Assembly (NCBI RefSeq): GCF_002563795.1
Contig: NZ_PDJL01000004.1
Coordinates: 868,001 to 932,000 of the forward strand
Origin: Vibrio sp. ES.051
GTDB lineage: Bacteria > Pseudomonadota > Gammaproteobacteria > Enterobacterales > Vibrionaceae
Reading direction: 5' to 3'
DNA: 64,000 bases
This document shows, in pieces, positions 19,702-28,984 of this stretch. A program made the translations under genes and the position numbers. Below the pieces are notes generated by a model that saw nothing but the letters and a program-made list of their open reading frames with translations, made no database searches and was not told where the DNA came from. How positions within the stretch are numbered: the first letter of the stretch is position 1; each line of letters starts with the position of its first letter.

Positions 19702-19730
19702 ACTATAGCAGTGCGTGTGGCTATCAGCAA
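19702..19730 (-). promoter_or_regulatory. rne promoter
   Basis: On the minus strand -35 TTGCTG (19725-19730) and -10 TATAGT (19702-19707) with 17 bp between them. The predicted start near 19695 gives a leader of the same size as in E. coli rne. Confidence 0.65.
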
Positions 19731-19976
19731 TCTGCTTTGACGCAAACGATAGAAAAATTGCCGTTAAATTCAAACTTCTAATTTATAACTGGCTGTTTCA
19801 TAAGCAATTGAGAGGAAGGAACTGAGCAAGAGAGTAAGCAAATCGAGAACTTTATTGGGAGTTTTCATAAATTAAACAAAAGCTTGGCGAGGTTTAGAGC
19901 GTTTTGTTCACTCAAGTGTTTCTTTTGCTGTAAGAATAATGTGAACTCGCGCGAAATTGCGTTTACAATACCGACC

Positions 19977-20921
19977 ATGAGCGAAATAAGAACAAAAGTC
20001 CAGTTCGTTGATATCGACGAAGATATGGCGGGGCAGCGCATCGATAATTTCTTGCGTAACCAATTAAAAGATATTCCTAAAAGCATGATTTACAGAATCG
20101 TGCGTAAGGGTGAAGTACGCGTAAATAAAAAGCGGATTAAAGCCGAGTACAAACTAAAAGCTGGTGATCTCGTGCGTATTCCACCTGTGACAGTCGAGAA
20201 AAAAGATGACGCCGTCGCACCAAGTACGAAACTCAATAAAGTCGCTGAGTTGGAAGATATGATCATCTTCGAAGATGATCATATGTTGATTCTAAACAAG
20301 CCGTCAGGCACCGCTGTGCATGGTGGTAGCGGCTTAAAGTTTGGCGCGATTGAAGCGCTCCGTGCGCTCCGGCCGCAGGCGCGTTTTCTTGAACTTGTGC
20401 ATCGTATTGACCGCGATACTTCAGGCATCCTGCTGGTCGCTAAGAAGCGTTCTGCACTTCGTCACTTGCAAGCCCAGTTTCGTGAAAAGACAGTGAAAAA
20501 GTTTTACTTTGCTCTTGTCATGGGACAATGGAAAAGCAGTTGTAAGGTTGTCAATGCACCGCTGCTTAAAAACGAAGTGAACAGTATTGTTCGTGTTAAC
20601 CCTAATGGTAAGCCGTCTGAAACGCGCTTTAAAGTTCTAGAAAAGTTTGAGCAAGCGACGCTGATCCAAGCCAGTCCAATTACTGGTCGCACTCACCAAA
20701 TCCGAGTTCACACTCAATATGTGGGTCATCCAATTGCTTGGGATGACCGATATGGTGACCGTCGTTTTGATGCCTATACAGGCAAAGTGGGGCTTGACCG
20801 CTTGTTCTTGCATGCAGCGAATATCAAGTTTCAGCACCCTTCGAATGATGAGTGGATGGAAATCAATGCACCAATGGAACCGAAACTAGAAAAAGTGTTG
20901 GTGGGTTTAAGAAACGCGTAA
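19977..20921 (+). CDS. rluC: 23S rRNA pseudouridine synthase RluC
   Basis: A 314-residue enzyme that isomerises uridines 955, 2504 and 2580 of 23S rRNA (E. coli numbering). An N-terminal S4 RNA-binding domain (about 20-80, GQRIDNFLRNQL) precedes the RluA-type catalytic domain with HRIDRDTSG (142-150; catalytic Asp145). SPITGRTHQIRVH and LFLHAANIKF complete the family set. I use the ATG at 19977 (MSEIRTK). The open frame extends to 19884, but the extra 31 residues are Cys-rich and unlike the family. No Shine-Dalgarno is seen, and a -10-like TACAAT sits at 19964-19969, so the mRNA may be leaderless. Confidence 0.94.
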   Translation: MSEIRTKVQFVDIDEDMAGQRIDNFLRNQLKDIPKSMIYRIVRKGEVRVNKKRIKAEYKLKAGDLVRIPPVTVEKKDDAVAPSTKLNKVAELEDMIIFEDDHMLILNKPSGTAVHGGSGLKFGAIEALRALRPQARFLELVHRIDRDTSGILLVAKKRSALRHLQAQFREKTVKKFYFALVMGQWKSSCKVVNAPLLKNEVNSIVRVNPNGKPSETRFKVLEKFEQATLIQASPITGRTHQIRVHTQYVGHPIAWDDRYGDRRFDAYTGKVGLDRLFLHAANIKFQHPSNDEWMEINAPMEPKLEKVLVGLRNA

Positions 20922-20978
20922 CCATGTTTCCCTCGCGGATACGAAAAGAGAACCTTTGGCTCCCTTTTCGTGTTTGGA

Positions 20979-21560
20979 TTAAAGGACATCAAGCCCCTGA
21001 ACACGCAGCATATCAATCAAATCAATCAGTGGTAGCCCGACAAGTGTATTCGGGTCTTTACCCACTAATTTGTTAAATAGACATATCCCCATTCCTTCGC
21101 TTTTAAAACTGCCTGCGCAGTAAAAAGGCGCTTCTTTATCAACATAGCGTTCAATCTGTTCGCGAGTTAGCTCTCGAAAGTGAACTTCAAAGGTATCAAA
21201 GCCGATTTCTGTATGGTTTGTAACGGTGTTATGTACCGCAAGGCCTGTATAGAAAGTGATGATTTTTCCACTTTGAGCCAGAAGTTGGTTTATCGCGTTA
21301 GCTCTGTTTAACGGTTTGCCAACGATTTCACCATCAATGACACAAACTTGGTCACTGCCGATGACTAAACTTGCTTTATCCGTTTGGCAAGAGATTGCTT
21401 TTTCTTTGGCCAGTCTTTGTACCAATTCAAGGGGGGCTTCCTGATTGAAAGGTGTTTCATCGCAATCCGGTGATAAACAAATGAACGGCAGTGAAAGCTT
21501 TTCAAGCAGTTGTTTACGAAAAGGGGAGGTTGAGGCTAAAACCAGTTGGTAATTTTTCAT
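20979..21560 (-). CDS. yceF: Maf-family nucleotide pyrophosphatase YceF
   Basis: A 193-residue Maf/HAM1-like house-cleaning enzyme. Of the Maf subgroups it fits YceF (7-methyl-GTP pyrophosphatase) best, because it is adjacent to and divergent from yceD-rpmF as in E. coli. The N-terminal LASTSPFRKQLLEKL is the Maf signature. SDQVCVIDGEIVGKP carries the catalytic Asp, and FYTGLAVHN follows. The C-terminus reads LVGLPLIDLIDMLR, also conserved. Confidence 0.92.
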   Translation of the reverse strand: MKNYQLVLASTSPFRKQLLEKLSLPFICLSPDCDETPFNQEAPLELVQRLAKEKAISCQTDKASLVIGSDQVCVIDGEIVGKPLNRANAINQLLAQSGKIITFYTGLAVHNTVTNHTEIGFDTFEVHFRELTREQIERYVDKEAPFYCAGSFKSEGMGICLFNKLVGKDPNTLVGLPLIDLIDMLRVQGLDVL

Positions 21561-21671
21561 TTTGAATTACAATCCGTGAGAGCATTTCCGATAGGATAAT
21601 CGATCAAAAATGATTCTGGCTAATGCTCTGTATGTTAAGCGTAAAAAAGTATAACTTTTTTGCCTTTTTCT

Positions 21672-21700
21672 TTGACTAATTTTGAATTGGAAGATAATAT
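21672..21700 (+). promoter_or_regulatory. yceD-rpmF-fab operon promoter
   Basis: -35 TTGACT (21672-21677) and -10 TAATAT (21695-21700) with a 17-bp spacer; GATAAT at 21693-21698 is an alternative -10. The expected start of transcription (about 21706-21709) falls at or just before the yceD ATG at 21710. Confidence 0.6.
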
Positions 21701-21709
21701 TCGCGCCCT

Positions 21710-22234
21710 ATGCAAAAGGTAAAAATACCGCGAACGGTTGATCCGGCAAAAGCGGCACAGAAACGATTGGACTTCGATGGTATCATCCAAGACTGTCTTT
21801 TCAAACGTTTAGCGGAAACAACTGAAGGCGTAAAACGCGACGCACTAGTCTCATTGTCATTTGAGATGGATGAACAGCGACTCGTTGTTATCTCTGGTAA
21901 AGCTAGCATCGATGTCGATTTAGAATGTCAGCGTTGTAATGAGGTATTCACACACGCGTGTGAAGTTGAATTCCTTTACACTCCTTACTACGGTGAGAAG
22001 AGTGAAGAGGAAGCACCAGAAATTTATGATTTGGTAGATCTAAATGAGTATGGTGAATTAGACCTTGTACAACTGGTTGAGGACGAGTTCATCTTAGCAT
22101 TACCTCAAATTGCGATGCACGATGAAGCGGACTGTAGCGTTGACTCAAATAACATGGTTTTTGGTGAGCTTCCTGAAGAAATTGAGGAAAAGAAACCGAA
22201 TCCATTCGACGTTTTGAAAAATCTGAAAAAGTAA
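21710..22234 (+). CDS. yceD: YceD, 23S rRNA accumulation protein (DUF177)
   Basis: A 174-residue DUF177 protein, required in E. coli for normal 23S rRNA accumulation. The start MQKVKIPRTVDPAKAAQKRL matches YceD. LECQRCNEVFTH (about 78-89) holds the conserved CxxC, a possible metal site, and a second Cys (ADCSVDSNNMVFGELPEE) is conserved near the end. It has no Shine-Dalgarno and follows the promoter almost directly, which suggests leaderless translation. It is the first gene of the block, 62 bp before rpmF. Confidence 0.9.
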   Translation: MQKVKIPRTVDPAKAAQKRLDFDGIIQDCLFKRLAETTEGVKRDALVSLSFEMDEQRLVVISGKASIDVDLECQRCNEVFTHACEVEFLYTPYYGEKSEEEAPEIYDLVDLNEYGELDLVQLVEDEFILALPQIAMHDEADCSVDSNNMVFGELPEEIEEKKPNPFDVLKNLKK

Positions 22235-22296
22235 TTGGTGTAATAACCGCTTACTCAGGCTCAGGTTTTTAACCCAATAGTATAGGAGTAGGGTCA

Positions 22297-22467
22297 ATGG
22301 CCGTACAAAAAAACCGTAAAACTCGTTCTAAGCGCGGTATGCGTCGTTCACACGATGCGCTAACTACAGCTGCATTATCTGTAGACGCGACTTCTGGTGA
22401 AACTCACCTACGCCACAATGTAACTGCTGAAGGTTACTACCGTGGTCAAAAGGTTATCAACAAGTAA
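22297..22467 (+). CDS. rpmF: 50S ribosomal protein L32
   Basis: 56 residues, starting [20 protein letters not shown], the typical basic L32 N-terminus, and ending [19 protein letters not shown] lies 6-7 bases before the ATG. The yceD-rpmF-plsX order is conserved in gamma-proteobacteria and ties a ribosomal protein to membrane lipid synthesis. L32 of this group lacks the zinc-binding cysteines, as seen here. Confidence 0.97.
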   Translation: MAVQKNRKTRSKRGMRRSHDALTTAALSVDATSGETHLRHNVTAEGYYRGQKVINK

Positions 22468-22477
22468 GGTTGAACCT

Positions 22478-23503
22478 TTGCAAAGTATTACCGTTGCACT
22501 TGATGCAATGGGCGGGGATTTCGGTCCACGCGTAACAGTGCCTGCCGCCGTGCAGGCATTGTCTCATTTCCCAGAGCTAAAAGTGATTCTTATAGGTGAT
22601 CAATCTCTGATCACGTCTCAACTATCTCAATTAGGTACCTCTACCAGTTCTCGCTTGACTATTTCTCATAGCGAGAGAGTTATCTCGAACTCAGAAAAGC
22701 CATCATGGGCATTACGCAATAGCCGAAACAGTTCTATGCGTATCGCTATCGACTTGGTGTCTGAGCAGAAAGCGGATGCTTGCGTGAGCGGGGGTAACAC
22801 AGGTGCTTTGATGGCGCTGTCGCGTTTTATTCTCAAGCTACTGCCTGGTATTGAGCGTCCTGCTTTAGTTTCGGCTTTACCAACTATCACTGGAAAACGT
22901 ACTTGGATGCTAGATCTTGGTGCAAATGTGTCGTGTGATGCCGACAGTTTATTTCAGTTTGCAGTGATGGGAAGTGCATTGGCGGAACAGCATTTAGGTT
23001 ACCCTCCTCGGGTCGCGGTTCTTAATATCGGGGCTGAGGAAATCAAAGGCAACGACCTTGTTAAGCGCTGTGCAGAAATGCTGTCTCAAACCGACGCGAT
23101 TAATTTTGTTGGTTATATTGAAGGTAATCAAATTTTGCATGATGTTGCTGATGTCATCGTTTGTGATGGGTTTGTCGGTAACGTATGCTTAAAAGCCAGT
23201 GAGGGGACAGCGCAACTTTTTATCGAAAAAATAAAAACCAGCATCATGGCGTCTACGATAAAAGGCTGGATTGCTAGAAAGTTGTTTTCTCGGCTATTTA
23301 ATGAACTAAAAACACTGAACCCCGACCAGTATAACGGCGCAAGTTTGCTAGGATTGCGCGGCATTGTCATAAAAAGCCATGGAAGTGCAGATGTATCTGC
23401 GATTGTCAATGCACTTGGCGAAGCAGTACACGAGGTCAAACGACAAGTACCAAGCCGTATTAGCGATCGTTTGGAAGCGGTTTTACTCGAGAGGCATTAT
23501 TAG
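22478..23503 (+). CDS. plsX: Phosphate acyltransferase PlsX
   Basis: A 341-residue peripheral membrane enzyme that makes acyl-phosphate from acyl-ACP for phospholipid synthesis. [12 protein letters not shown] opens the family core; [12 protein letters not shown] and [18 protein letters not shown] follow. I choose the TTG at 22478, ten bases after the rpmF stop and with AAGG at a proper distance. The alternative GTG at 22442 would overlap rpmF by 26 bp and add 12 residues not seen in PlsX. The C-terminus [12 protein letters not shown] matches the family. Confidence 0.94.
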   Translation: MQSITVALDAMGGDFGPRVTVPAAVQALSHFPELKVILIGDQSLITSQLSQLGTSTSSRLTISHSERVISNSEKPSWALRNSRNSSMRIAIDLVSEQKADACVSGGNTGALMALSRFILKLLPGIERPALVSALPTITGKRTWMLDLGANVSCDADSLFQFAVMGSALAEQHLGYPPRVAVLNIGAEEIKGNDLVKRCAEMLSQTDAINFVGYIEGNQILHDVADVIVCDGFVGNVCLKASEGTAQLFIEKIKTSIMASTIKGWIARKLFSRLFNELKTLNPDQYNGASLLGLRGIVIKSHGSADVSAIVNALGEAVHEVKRQVPSRISDRLEAVLLERHY

Positions 23504-23508
23504 TCTTC

Positions 23509-24459
23509 ATGTATAGCAAAATTTTAGGTACTGGCAGCTACCTGCCATCTCAGGTGCGTACTAACGCAGACCTAGAGAAAATGGTAGATACAAGTGATGA
23601 GTGGATCGTTGCACGCACTGGTATTAAAGAGCGTCGAATTGCTGCAGAAAATGAAACTGTTGCAGACATGGCATTCTACGCAGCTGAAAACGCTATCGAT
23701 ATGGCCGGGATTGATAAAAATGATATCGACCTAATTATCGTTGCGACTACGAGCAGTAGCCATACTTTTCCTTCATCTGCATGTCAGGTTCAGGCAAAGC
23801 TTGGTATTAAAGGTTGTCCTGCATTCGACTTGGCCGCTGCTTGTTCTGGTTTTGTTTATGCGTTATCTGTAGCTGATCAACATATCAAATCTGGCATGTG
23901 TAAAAACGTGCTTGTGATGGGAGCGGATGCGCTATCGAAAACGTGTGATCCAACAGATCGTTCAACCATCATTCTATTTGGTGATGCTGCGGGTGCTGTT
24001 GTCATTGGTACGAGCGAAGAGCCTGGCATTATTTCTACACACGTGTACTCGGATGGTCAATTCGGTGAGCTCTTGAGCCTTCCGGTCCCCGAGCGTGGTA
24101 AAGATGCTGACCAATGGCTTCACATGGCGGGTAACGAGGTATTCAAAGTCGCGGTTACTCAGTTGTCAAAATTGGTCAAAGATACCCTTGAAGCAAACAA
24201 CATGCACAAGTCTGAATTAGACTGGCTAGTGCCGCACCAAGCGAACTACCGCATTATTTCCGCGACAGCGAAGAAGCTTTCAATGTCTCTGGACCAAGTA
24301 GTCATTACGCTAGATAGACACGGTAATACATCGGCGGCGACAGTACCGACTGCGCTGGACGAAGCTGTGCGTGATGGTCGTATTAAGCGTGGACAGACTT
24401 TGTTGCTGGAAGCATTTGGCGGCGGTTTCACATGGGGCTCGGCTCTGGTGAAGTTCTAA
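23509..24459 (+). CDS. fabH: Beta-ketoacyl-ACP synthase III (FabH)
   Basis: A 316-residue condensing enzyme that starts fatty acid synthesis by joining acetyl-CoA with malonyl-ACP. The thiolase-fold triad is present: Cys in [13 protein letters not shown] (about residue 112), His in VPHQANYRI (about 243) and Asn in [11 protein letters not shown] (about 273). It starts five bases after the plsX stop, so the two are co-transcribed and probably translationally coupled. Confidence 0.97.
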   Translation: MYSKILGTGSYLPSQVRTNADLEKMVDTSDEWIVARTGIKERRIAAENETVADMAFYAAENAIDMAGIDKNDIDLIIVATTSSSHTFPSSACQVQAKLGIKGCPAFDLAAACSGFVYALSVADQHIKSGMCKNVLVMGADALSKTCDPTDRSTIILFGDAAGAVVIGTSEEPGIISTHVYSDGQFGELLSLPVPERGKDADQWLHMAGNEVFKVAVTQLSKLVKDTLEANNMHKSELDWLVPHQANYRIISATAKKLSMSLDQVVITLDRHGNTSAATVPTALDEAVRDGRIKRGQTLLLEAFGGGFTWGSALVKF

Positions 24460-24534
24460 GCTTCACGAAAATTCAAATTTAAGATGCGCGAAAGGGCGTC
24501 TTACTTCATTTTACTTTTCTTAAAGGAAAACAAC

Positions 24535-25458
24535 ATGAGTAAGTTTGCTATCGTATTTCCAGGTCAAGGATCTCAAGCTGTAGGTATGCTTGCGGATCTA
24601 GGCGAACAATATGATGTAGTAAAACAAACATTTGCAGAAGCATCTGAAGCACTAGGTTACGATCTATGGGCGCTTGTTCAAAATGGTCCAGCGGAAGATT
24701 TAAATCAAACTTTCCGGACTCAGCCTGCGTTGCTAGCTTCATCTGTTGCTATTTGGCGTGTATGGCATGAGCTGGGTCTTAAGCAACCTGCAAACCTTGC
24801 TGGTCATAGCTTAGGTGAATACTCAGCACTAGTATGTGCTGGCGTGATTGACTTTAAGGAAGCCATCAAACTGGTAGAGTTACGCGGTAAACTAATGCAA
24901 GAGGCGGTTCCAGCAGGTACTGGTGCAATGTATGCAATCATCGGCCTAGATGATGATGCAATTGCGAAAGTATGTGAAGACGCAGCACAAGGTGAAGTCG
25001 TTTCTCCAGTTAACTTTAACTCACCGGGTCAGGTTGTTATCGCAGGCAGTAAAGATGCTGTTGAACGCGCGGGTGTTTTATGTAAAGAAGCTGGCGCGAA
25101 ACGTGCGCTTCCTCTTCCTGTTTCAGTGCCTTCTCACTGTGCGCTTATGAAGCCAGCAGCGGACAGACTTGCAGTAGCACTAGAGTCAATTGAGTTCAAG
25201 GCGCCGCAAATTCCGGTTATCAATAATGTTGATGTGGCTGCAGAGACCGACCCTGAAAAAATTAAAGATGCACTTGTTCGTCAACTTCATAGCCCAGTGC
25301 GCTGGACAGAGACTGTGCAGTTGATGAGCGAGCAAGGCGTTGAAAATCTTGTTGAACTTGGCCCTGGCAAAGTTTTAACAGGCCTAACAAAACGCATCGT
25401 GAAAACGCTGACTGCTGCGGCAGTGAATGACGTTGCCTCGTTGGAATCAGCGAAGTAA
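24535..25458 (+). CDS. fabD: Malonyl-CoA:ACP transacylase (FabD)
   Basis: A 307-residue enzyme that loads malonyl groups on ACP. FPGQGSQAVGML opens the protein, the nucleophilic Ser is in GHSLGEYSAL (about residues 91-100), and VPSHCALM carries the catalytic His. The ATG at 24535 follows AAAGGAAAACAAC. An in-frame ATG at 24484 would add 17 residues unlike FabD. Next in the fabHDG order. Confidence 0.97.
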   Translation: MSKFAIVFPGQGSQAVGMLADLGEQYDVVKQTFAEASEALGYDLWALVQNGPAEDLNQTFRTQPALLASSVAIWRVWHELGLKQPANLAGHSLGEYSALVCAGVIDFKEAIKLVELRGKLMQEAVPAGTGAMYAIIGLDDDAIAKVCEDAAQGEVVSPVNFNSPGQVVIAGSKDAVERAGVLCKEAGAKRALPLPVSVPSHCALMKPAADRLAVALESIEFKAPQIPVINNVDVAAETDPEKIKDALVRQLHSPVRWTETVQLMSEQGVENLVELGPGKVLTGLTKRIVKTLTAAAVNDVASLESAK

Positions 25459-25501
25459 CGTATCAGCCAGTAAAGTTCGCGATAAGAAAAGGAAACACAA
25501 C

Positions 25502-26239
25502 ATGATGAATCTAGAAGGTAAGATTGCACTCGTTACCGGCGCAAGCCGTGGTATTGGTCGTGCGATCGCGGAACTTCTTGTAGAGCGAGGTGCGACCGTG
25601 ATTGGTACTGCTACTTCTGAGAGTGGCGCAGCGGCAATCAGTGAGTACCTTGGTGAAAATGGTAAAGGTTTAGCACTTAACGTTACTGATGTAGAGTCTA
25701 TCGAATCAACGCTTAAAATCATTAATGAAGAGTTTGGTGTTATCGATATTTTAGTAAACAATGCTGGTATTACTCGCGACAACCTACTGATGCGCATGAA
25801 AGATGATGAGTGGAACGACATCATCGATACCAACCTAACGCCTATCTACCGCATGTCTAAAGCGGTTTTACGCGGCATGATGAAAAAACGTTCGGGTCGT
25901 ATCATCAACGTAGGCTCTGTTGTTGGCACTATGGGTAATGCTGGTCAAACTAACTACGCAGCAGCAAAAGCGGGTGTGATTGGTTTCACTAAATCAATGG
26001 CTCGTGAAGTGGCGTCTCGTGGTATAACAGTGAATACTGTTGCCCCTGGTTTCATCGAAACTGACATGACGAAGGGACTAAATGATGAGCAACGTGCGGC
26101 AACGTTGTCGAACGTGCCTGCAGGTCGTTTAGGTGATCCACGTGAAATTGCATCAGCAGTAGTTTTCCTTGCTTCACCTGAAGCAGCGTACATTACTGGT
26201 GAAACTTTGCATGTAAATGGTGGCATGTACATGGTTTAA
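25502..26239 (+). CDS. fabG: 3-oxoacyl-ACP reductase (FabG)
   Basis: A 244/245-residue NADPH-dependent short-chain dehydrogenase that reduces beta-ketoacyl-ACP. TGASRGIGRAIA is the cofactor loop, NNAGITRDNLLMRM follows, and the catalytic YAAAK with upstream Ser (VGSVVGTMGN) is complete. It begins ATGATG; AAGGAA is better spaced for the first ATG (25502), although many Vibrio entries start at the second (25505). It runs 44 bp after fabD. Confidence 0.96.
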   Translation: MMNLEGKIALVTGASRGIGRAIAELLVERGATVIGTATSESGAAAISEYLGENGKGLALNVTDVESIESTLKIINEEFGVIDILVNNAGITRDNLLMRMKDDEWNDIIDTNLTPIYRMSKAVLRGMMKKRSGRIINVGSVVGTMGNAGQTNYAAAKAGVIGFTKSMAREVASRGITVNTVAPGFIETDMTKGLNDEQRAATLSNVPAGRLGDPREIASAVVFLASPEAAYITGETLHVNGGMYMV

Positions 26240-26402
26240 TGAGACAGTTAGTGCAAAATAAGCTATTTTACATTATGGAAAATAACCTATAGTTGCAGTT
26301 AACGGTCATGAACTTGTTATGCTTATGCGCAAGATTTGTGCATGATTTAAGTCAAAAATGTATTGAAAATCGGTTAAATTCACTAATTTTGTGGTTTGAC
26401 CA

Positions 26403-26442
26403 GCAAGGACCCCCTTGCAACTTTCAATAGTTCGAATAAACT
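26403..26442 (+). promoter_or_regulatory. Likely acpP promoter with overlapping palindrome
   Basis: TTGCAA (26415-26420) and TAAACT (26437-26442), spacer 16 bp, 44 bp before acpP. The -35 overlaps the right arm of a perfect 6-bp inverted repeat GCAAGG-ACCC-CCTTGC (26403-26418), a possible operator. A second -35-like TTGACC is at 26396-26401. The 246-bp gap before acpP supports a separate start for this very abundant protein. Confidence 0.45.
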
Positions 26443-26485
26443 ACGGAATCATCGCATTAGGCGAAATCTGTAAAGGAAAAGAAAA

Positions 26486-26719
26486 ATGAGCAACATCGAA
26501 GAACGCGTAAAGAAAATCATTGTTGAGCAGCTAGGTGTAGACGAAGCAGAAGTGAAAAACGAAGCTTCTTTCGTTGACGATCTGGGTGCTGATTCTCTAG
26601 ACACTGTAGAACTAGTTATGGCTCTAGAAGAGGAATTCGACACTGAGATTCCTGATGAAGAAGCTGAGAAGATCACTACTGTTCAAGCTGCAATCGACTA
26701 CGTAAACAGCGCTCAGTAA
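26486..26719 (+). CDS. acpP: Acyl carrier protein
   Basis: A 77-residue acidic helical carrier of growing acyl chains. The phosphopantetheine attachment site is Ser37 in [10 protein letters not shown]. The start [18 protein letters not shown] is near-identical to other enterobacterial and Vibrio ACPs. AAAGGAAAAG precedes the ATG. It lies between fabG and fabF, with a hairpin just after it that may raise the ratio of acpP to fabF mRNA. Confidence 0.98.
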
Positions 26720-26730
26720 TTATCTTTCCC

Positions 26731-26751
26731 AGGCGGTCTCCAAGACCGCCT
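26731..26751 (+). terminator. Hairpin (partial terminator) between acpP and fabF
   Basis: A perfect 9-bp stem AGGCGGTCT / AGACCGCCT with a 3-base loop, followed by a broken T-rich stretch (GTGTTCTTTCT). It probably reduces read-through into fabF and stabilises the acpP mRNA end. Confidence 0.6.
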
Positions 26752-26812
26752 GTGTTCTTTCTAACCTCTTCTATCCTCTCATAGAAATATTCAATTCCCG
26801 GAGAATTATATC

Positions 26813-28063
26813 GTGTCCAAGCGTCGTGTAGTTGTCACTGGCATGGGTATGTTGTCACCGGTAGGCAACACAGTAGAATCATCTTGGAAAGCCCTGCTAG
26901 AAGGTCAAAGCGGTATCGTAAATATTGATCACTTCGATACTACGAACTTCTCAACTCGTTTTGCAGGTCTTATTAAAGATTTCGATTGCACAGAATACAT
27001 GTCTAAAAAAGATGCTCGTAAGATGGATCTATTTATCCAGTACGGCATTGCAGCGGGTATCCAAGCACTTGATCATTCTGGCTTACAAATTACCGAAGAA
27101 AATGCAGCTCGAGTTGGTGTTGCTATTGGCTCAGGCATTGGTGGTATAGACCTTATCGAAACTGGTCATACTGCATTAGTTGAAAAAGGCCCTCGTAAAG
27201 TTAGTCCGTTTTTTGTTCCTTCGACCATCGTAAATATGGTTGCAGGTAACCTATCTATCATGCGTGGTCTTCGTGGTCCAAACATCGCGATTTCTACTGC
27301 ATGTACAACAGGATTGCACAACATTGGTCATGCAGCACGCATGATCGCATACGGTGATGCAGATGTGATGGTTGCTGGTGGTGCAGAAAAAGCGTCCACG
27401 CCGCTCGGTATGGCTGGCTTCGGTGCAGCTAAAGCACTGTCGACTCGGAATGACGATCCTCAGAAAGCATCTCGTCCATGGGATAAAGGCCGTGATGGCT
27501 TCGTTCTTGGTGACGGTGCTGGTGTTATGGTTGTTGAAGAGTATGAACATGCGAAGGCTCGTGGTGCGAAGATCTATGCTGAGCTAGTTGGCTTTGGTAT
27601 GTCCGGTGATGCTTATCACATGACTTCTCCAAGCGAAGACGGCTCTGGTGGTGCGCTTGCGATGGAAGCGGCAATGCGTGACGCGAACATCTCAGGTACT
27701 CAAGTGGGCTACGTAAACGCACATGGTACTTCAACGCCGGCAGGCGACGTTGCAGAAATCAAGGGCGTGAAACGTGCTCTTGGTGTAGAAGGTGCGAAGC
27801 AAGTACTTGTGTCTTCAACAAAATCTATGACTGGTCATCTACTAGGGGCAGCAGGTTCTGTGGAAGCTATCATCACGGTGATGTCTCTAGTCGACCAAAT
27901 CGTTCCACCAACGATCAACCTAGATGATCCAGAAGAAGGTCTAGACATCGACCTTGTGCCGCATACAGCGCGCAAAGTTGAAGGTATGGAATACGCAATC
28001 TGTAATTCATTTGGCTTTGGTGGTACAAACGGTTCTTTGATCTTCAAAAAAATCGCAGAGTAA
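26813..28063 (+). CDS. fabF: Beta-ketoacyl-ACP synthase II (FabF)
   Basis: A 416-residue elongating condensing enzyme, important for temperature control of unsaturated fatty acids. It starts at a GTG with CCGGAGAA 8-9 bases upstream. The nucleophile Cys is in [12 protein letters not shown] (about 164), and the two His are in [11 protein letters not shown] and [14 protein letters not shown]. It ends with [14 protein letters not shown], the family C-terminus. 93 bp after acpP. Confidence 0.97.
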   Translation: MSKRRVVVTGMGMLSPVGNTVESSWKALLEGQSGIVNIDHFDTTNFSTRFAGLIKDFDCTEYMSKKDARKMDLFIQYGIAAGIQALDHSGLQITEENAARVGVAIGSGIGGIDLIETGHTALVEKGPRKVSPFFVPSTIVNMVAGNLSIMRGLRGPNIAISTACTTGLHNIGHAARMIAYGDADVMVAGGAEKASTPLGMAGFGAAKALSTRNDDPQKASRPWDKGRDGFVLGDGAGVMVVEEYEHAKARGAKIYAELVGFGMSGDAYHMTSPSEDGSGGALAMEAAMRDANISGTQVGYVNAHGTSTPAGDVAEIKGVKRALGVEGAKQVLVSSTKSMTGHLLGAAGSVEAIITVMSLVDQIVPPTINLDDPEEGLDIDLVPHTARKVEGMEYAICNSFGFGGTNGSLIFKKIAE

Positions 28064-28103
28064 CACTATCTAACCTTATTTAGATAAGTGAAACTTGTAT
28101 TCT

Positions 28104-28139
28104 AACGGCTCGATGCTTAGCATTGAGCCGTTTTGTTTT
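28104..28139 (+). terminator. fabF terminator
   Basis: AACGGCTC (28104-28111) pairs with GAGCCGTT (28125-28132), with an inner ATGC-TTA-GCAT stem and one G-T wobble, followed by TTGTTTTATTT. It sits 30 bp before pabC, whose expression may depend on read-through. Confidence 0.8.
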
Positions 28140-28168
28140 ATTTGTTGTCTGCAACTGAAGGTAAGTGA

Positions 28169-28984
28169 ATGTTTTGGGTAAATGGCGTTCCACAGACGCA
28201 TGTATCATTAGGAGATCGTTCCTTTCAGTATGGGGACGGCTGCTTTACTACAATCTTGACCAAATACGGTAAGTTGGCTTACTGGCCCGAACACATCGAG
28301 CGTATGGATTCTTGTCTTCAAACATTGCAGATACCTTTACCTGACTGGCAAGTCGTGCATGATTGGGCTCTGCGTGCCGCACTGTCTAATGAGCGAGCGG
28401 GTATAAAAATTCACGTCAGTCGTGGGGTCGGAGGGCGAGGATACAGTCCGAATGGGATAGAAGGTCCGGTGGTGACCATTTCCAATTTTGTTTTTCCTTC
28501 TCATTACTCAGCATGGCGAAAGACAGGTGTGCATTTAGGCGTTTGTGAGATGCGTCTTGGTATTCAACCTTTACTTGCAGGGCACAAGCATAACAACCGT
28601 TTAGAGCAGATTCTCGCAAAGGCGGAAATTGATAACTCTGAATTTTCGGACGCAGTGACGTTAAATGTGCAAAATCATGTCATTGAAACTACAATGGCCA
28701 ACCTTTTTTGGGTTAAAGGTAATAAAGTGTTCACTCCAGAACTGACGCAGTCAGGCGTCGCGGGCGTAATGCGCCGTAAGGTTTTTGAATACCTAAAGGT
28801 TATCAATACGGAGATGGTAGTGGACGCTTTTAGTCTCTCAGACCTCTTGGATGCTGATGAGGCATTCATGTGTAATTCATTGTTGGGTGTCGTGCCTATT
28901 CGCAGCATCACAGAATCCAACAGTAAAATTTTATTTCCTATTGGAAAATTGACTCAACGACTGCAAGGGAATTTAACTACGTGA
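28169..28984 (+). CDS. pabC: Aminodeoxychorismate lyase (PabC)
   Basis: A 271-residue PLP-dependent class IV aminotransferase-fold lyase that releases p-aminobenzoate for folate synthesis. FQYGDGCFTTI opens the family; HKHNNRLEQILAKAE holds the PLP lysine (about residue 140), and ETTMANLFWV and CNSLLGVVPI bind cofactor and substrate. AAGGTAAG precedes the ATG. Its stop overlaps the mltG start codon, so the two are coupled. Confidence 0.94.
   Translation: MFWVNGVPQTHVSLGDRSFQYGDGCFTTILTKYGKLAYWPEHIERMDSCLQTLQIPLPDWQVVHDWALRAALSNERAGIKIHVSRGVGGRGYSPNGIEGPVVTISNFVFPSHYSAWRKTGVHLGVCEMRLGIQPLLAGHKHNNRLEQILAKAEIDNSEFSDAVTLNVQNHVIETTMANLFWVKGNKVFTPELTQSGVAGVMRRKVFEYLKVINTEMVVDAFSLSDLLDADEAFMCNSLLGVVPIRSITESNSKILFPIGKLTQRLQGNLTT

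Noticed and set aside
19884..19976. 31-residue N-terminal extension of RluC
   Set aside because: Cys-rich, not found in RluC, and it would cover the probable promoter.
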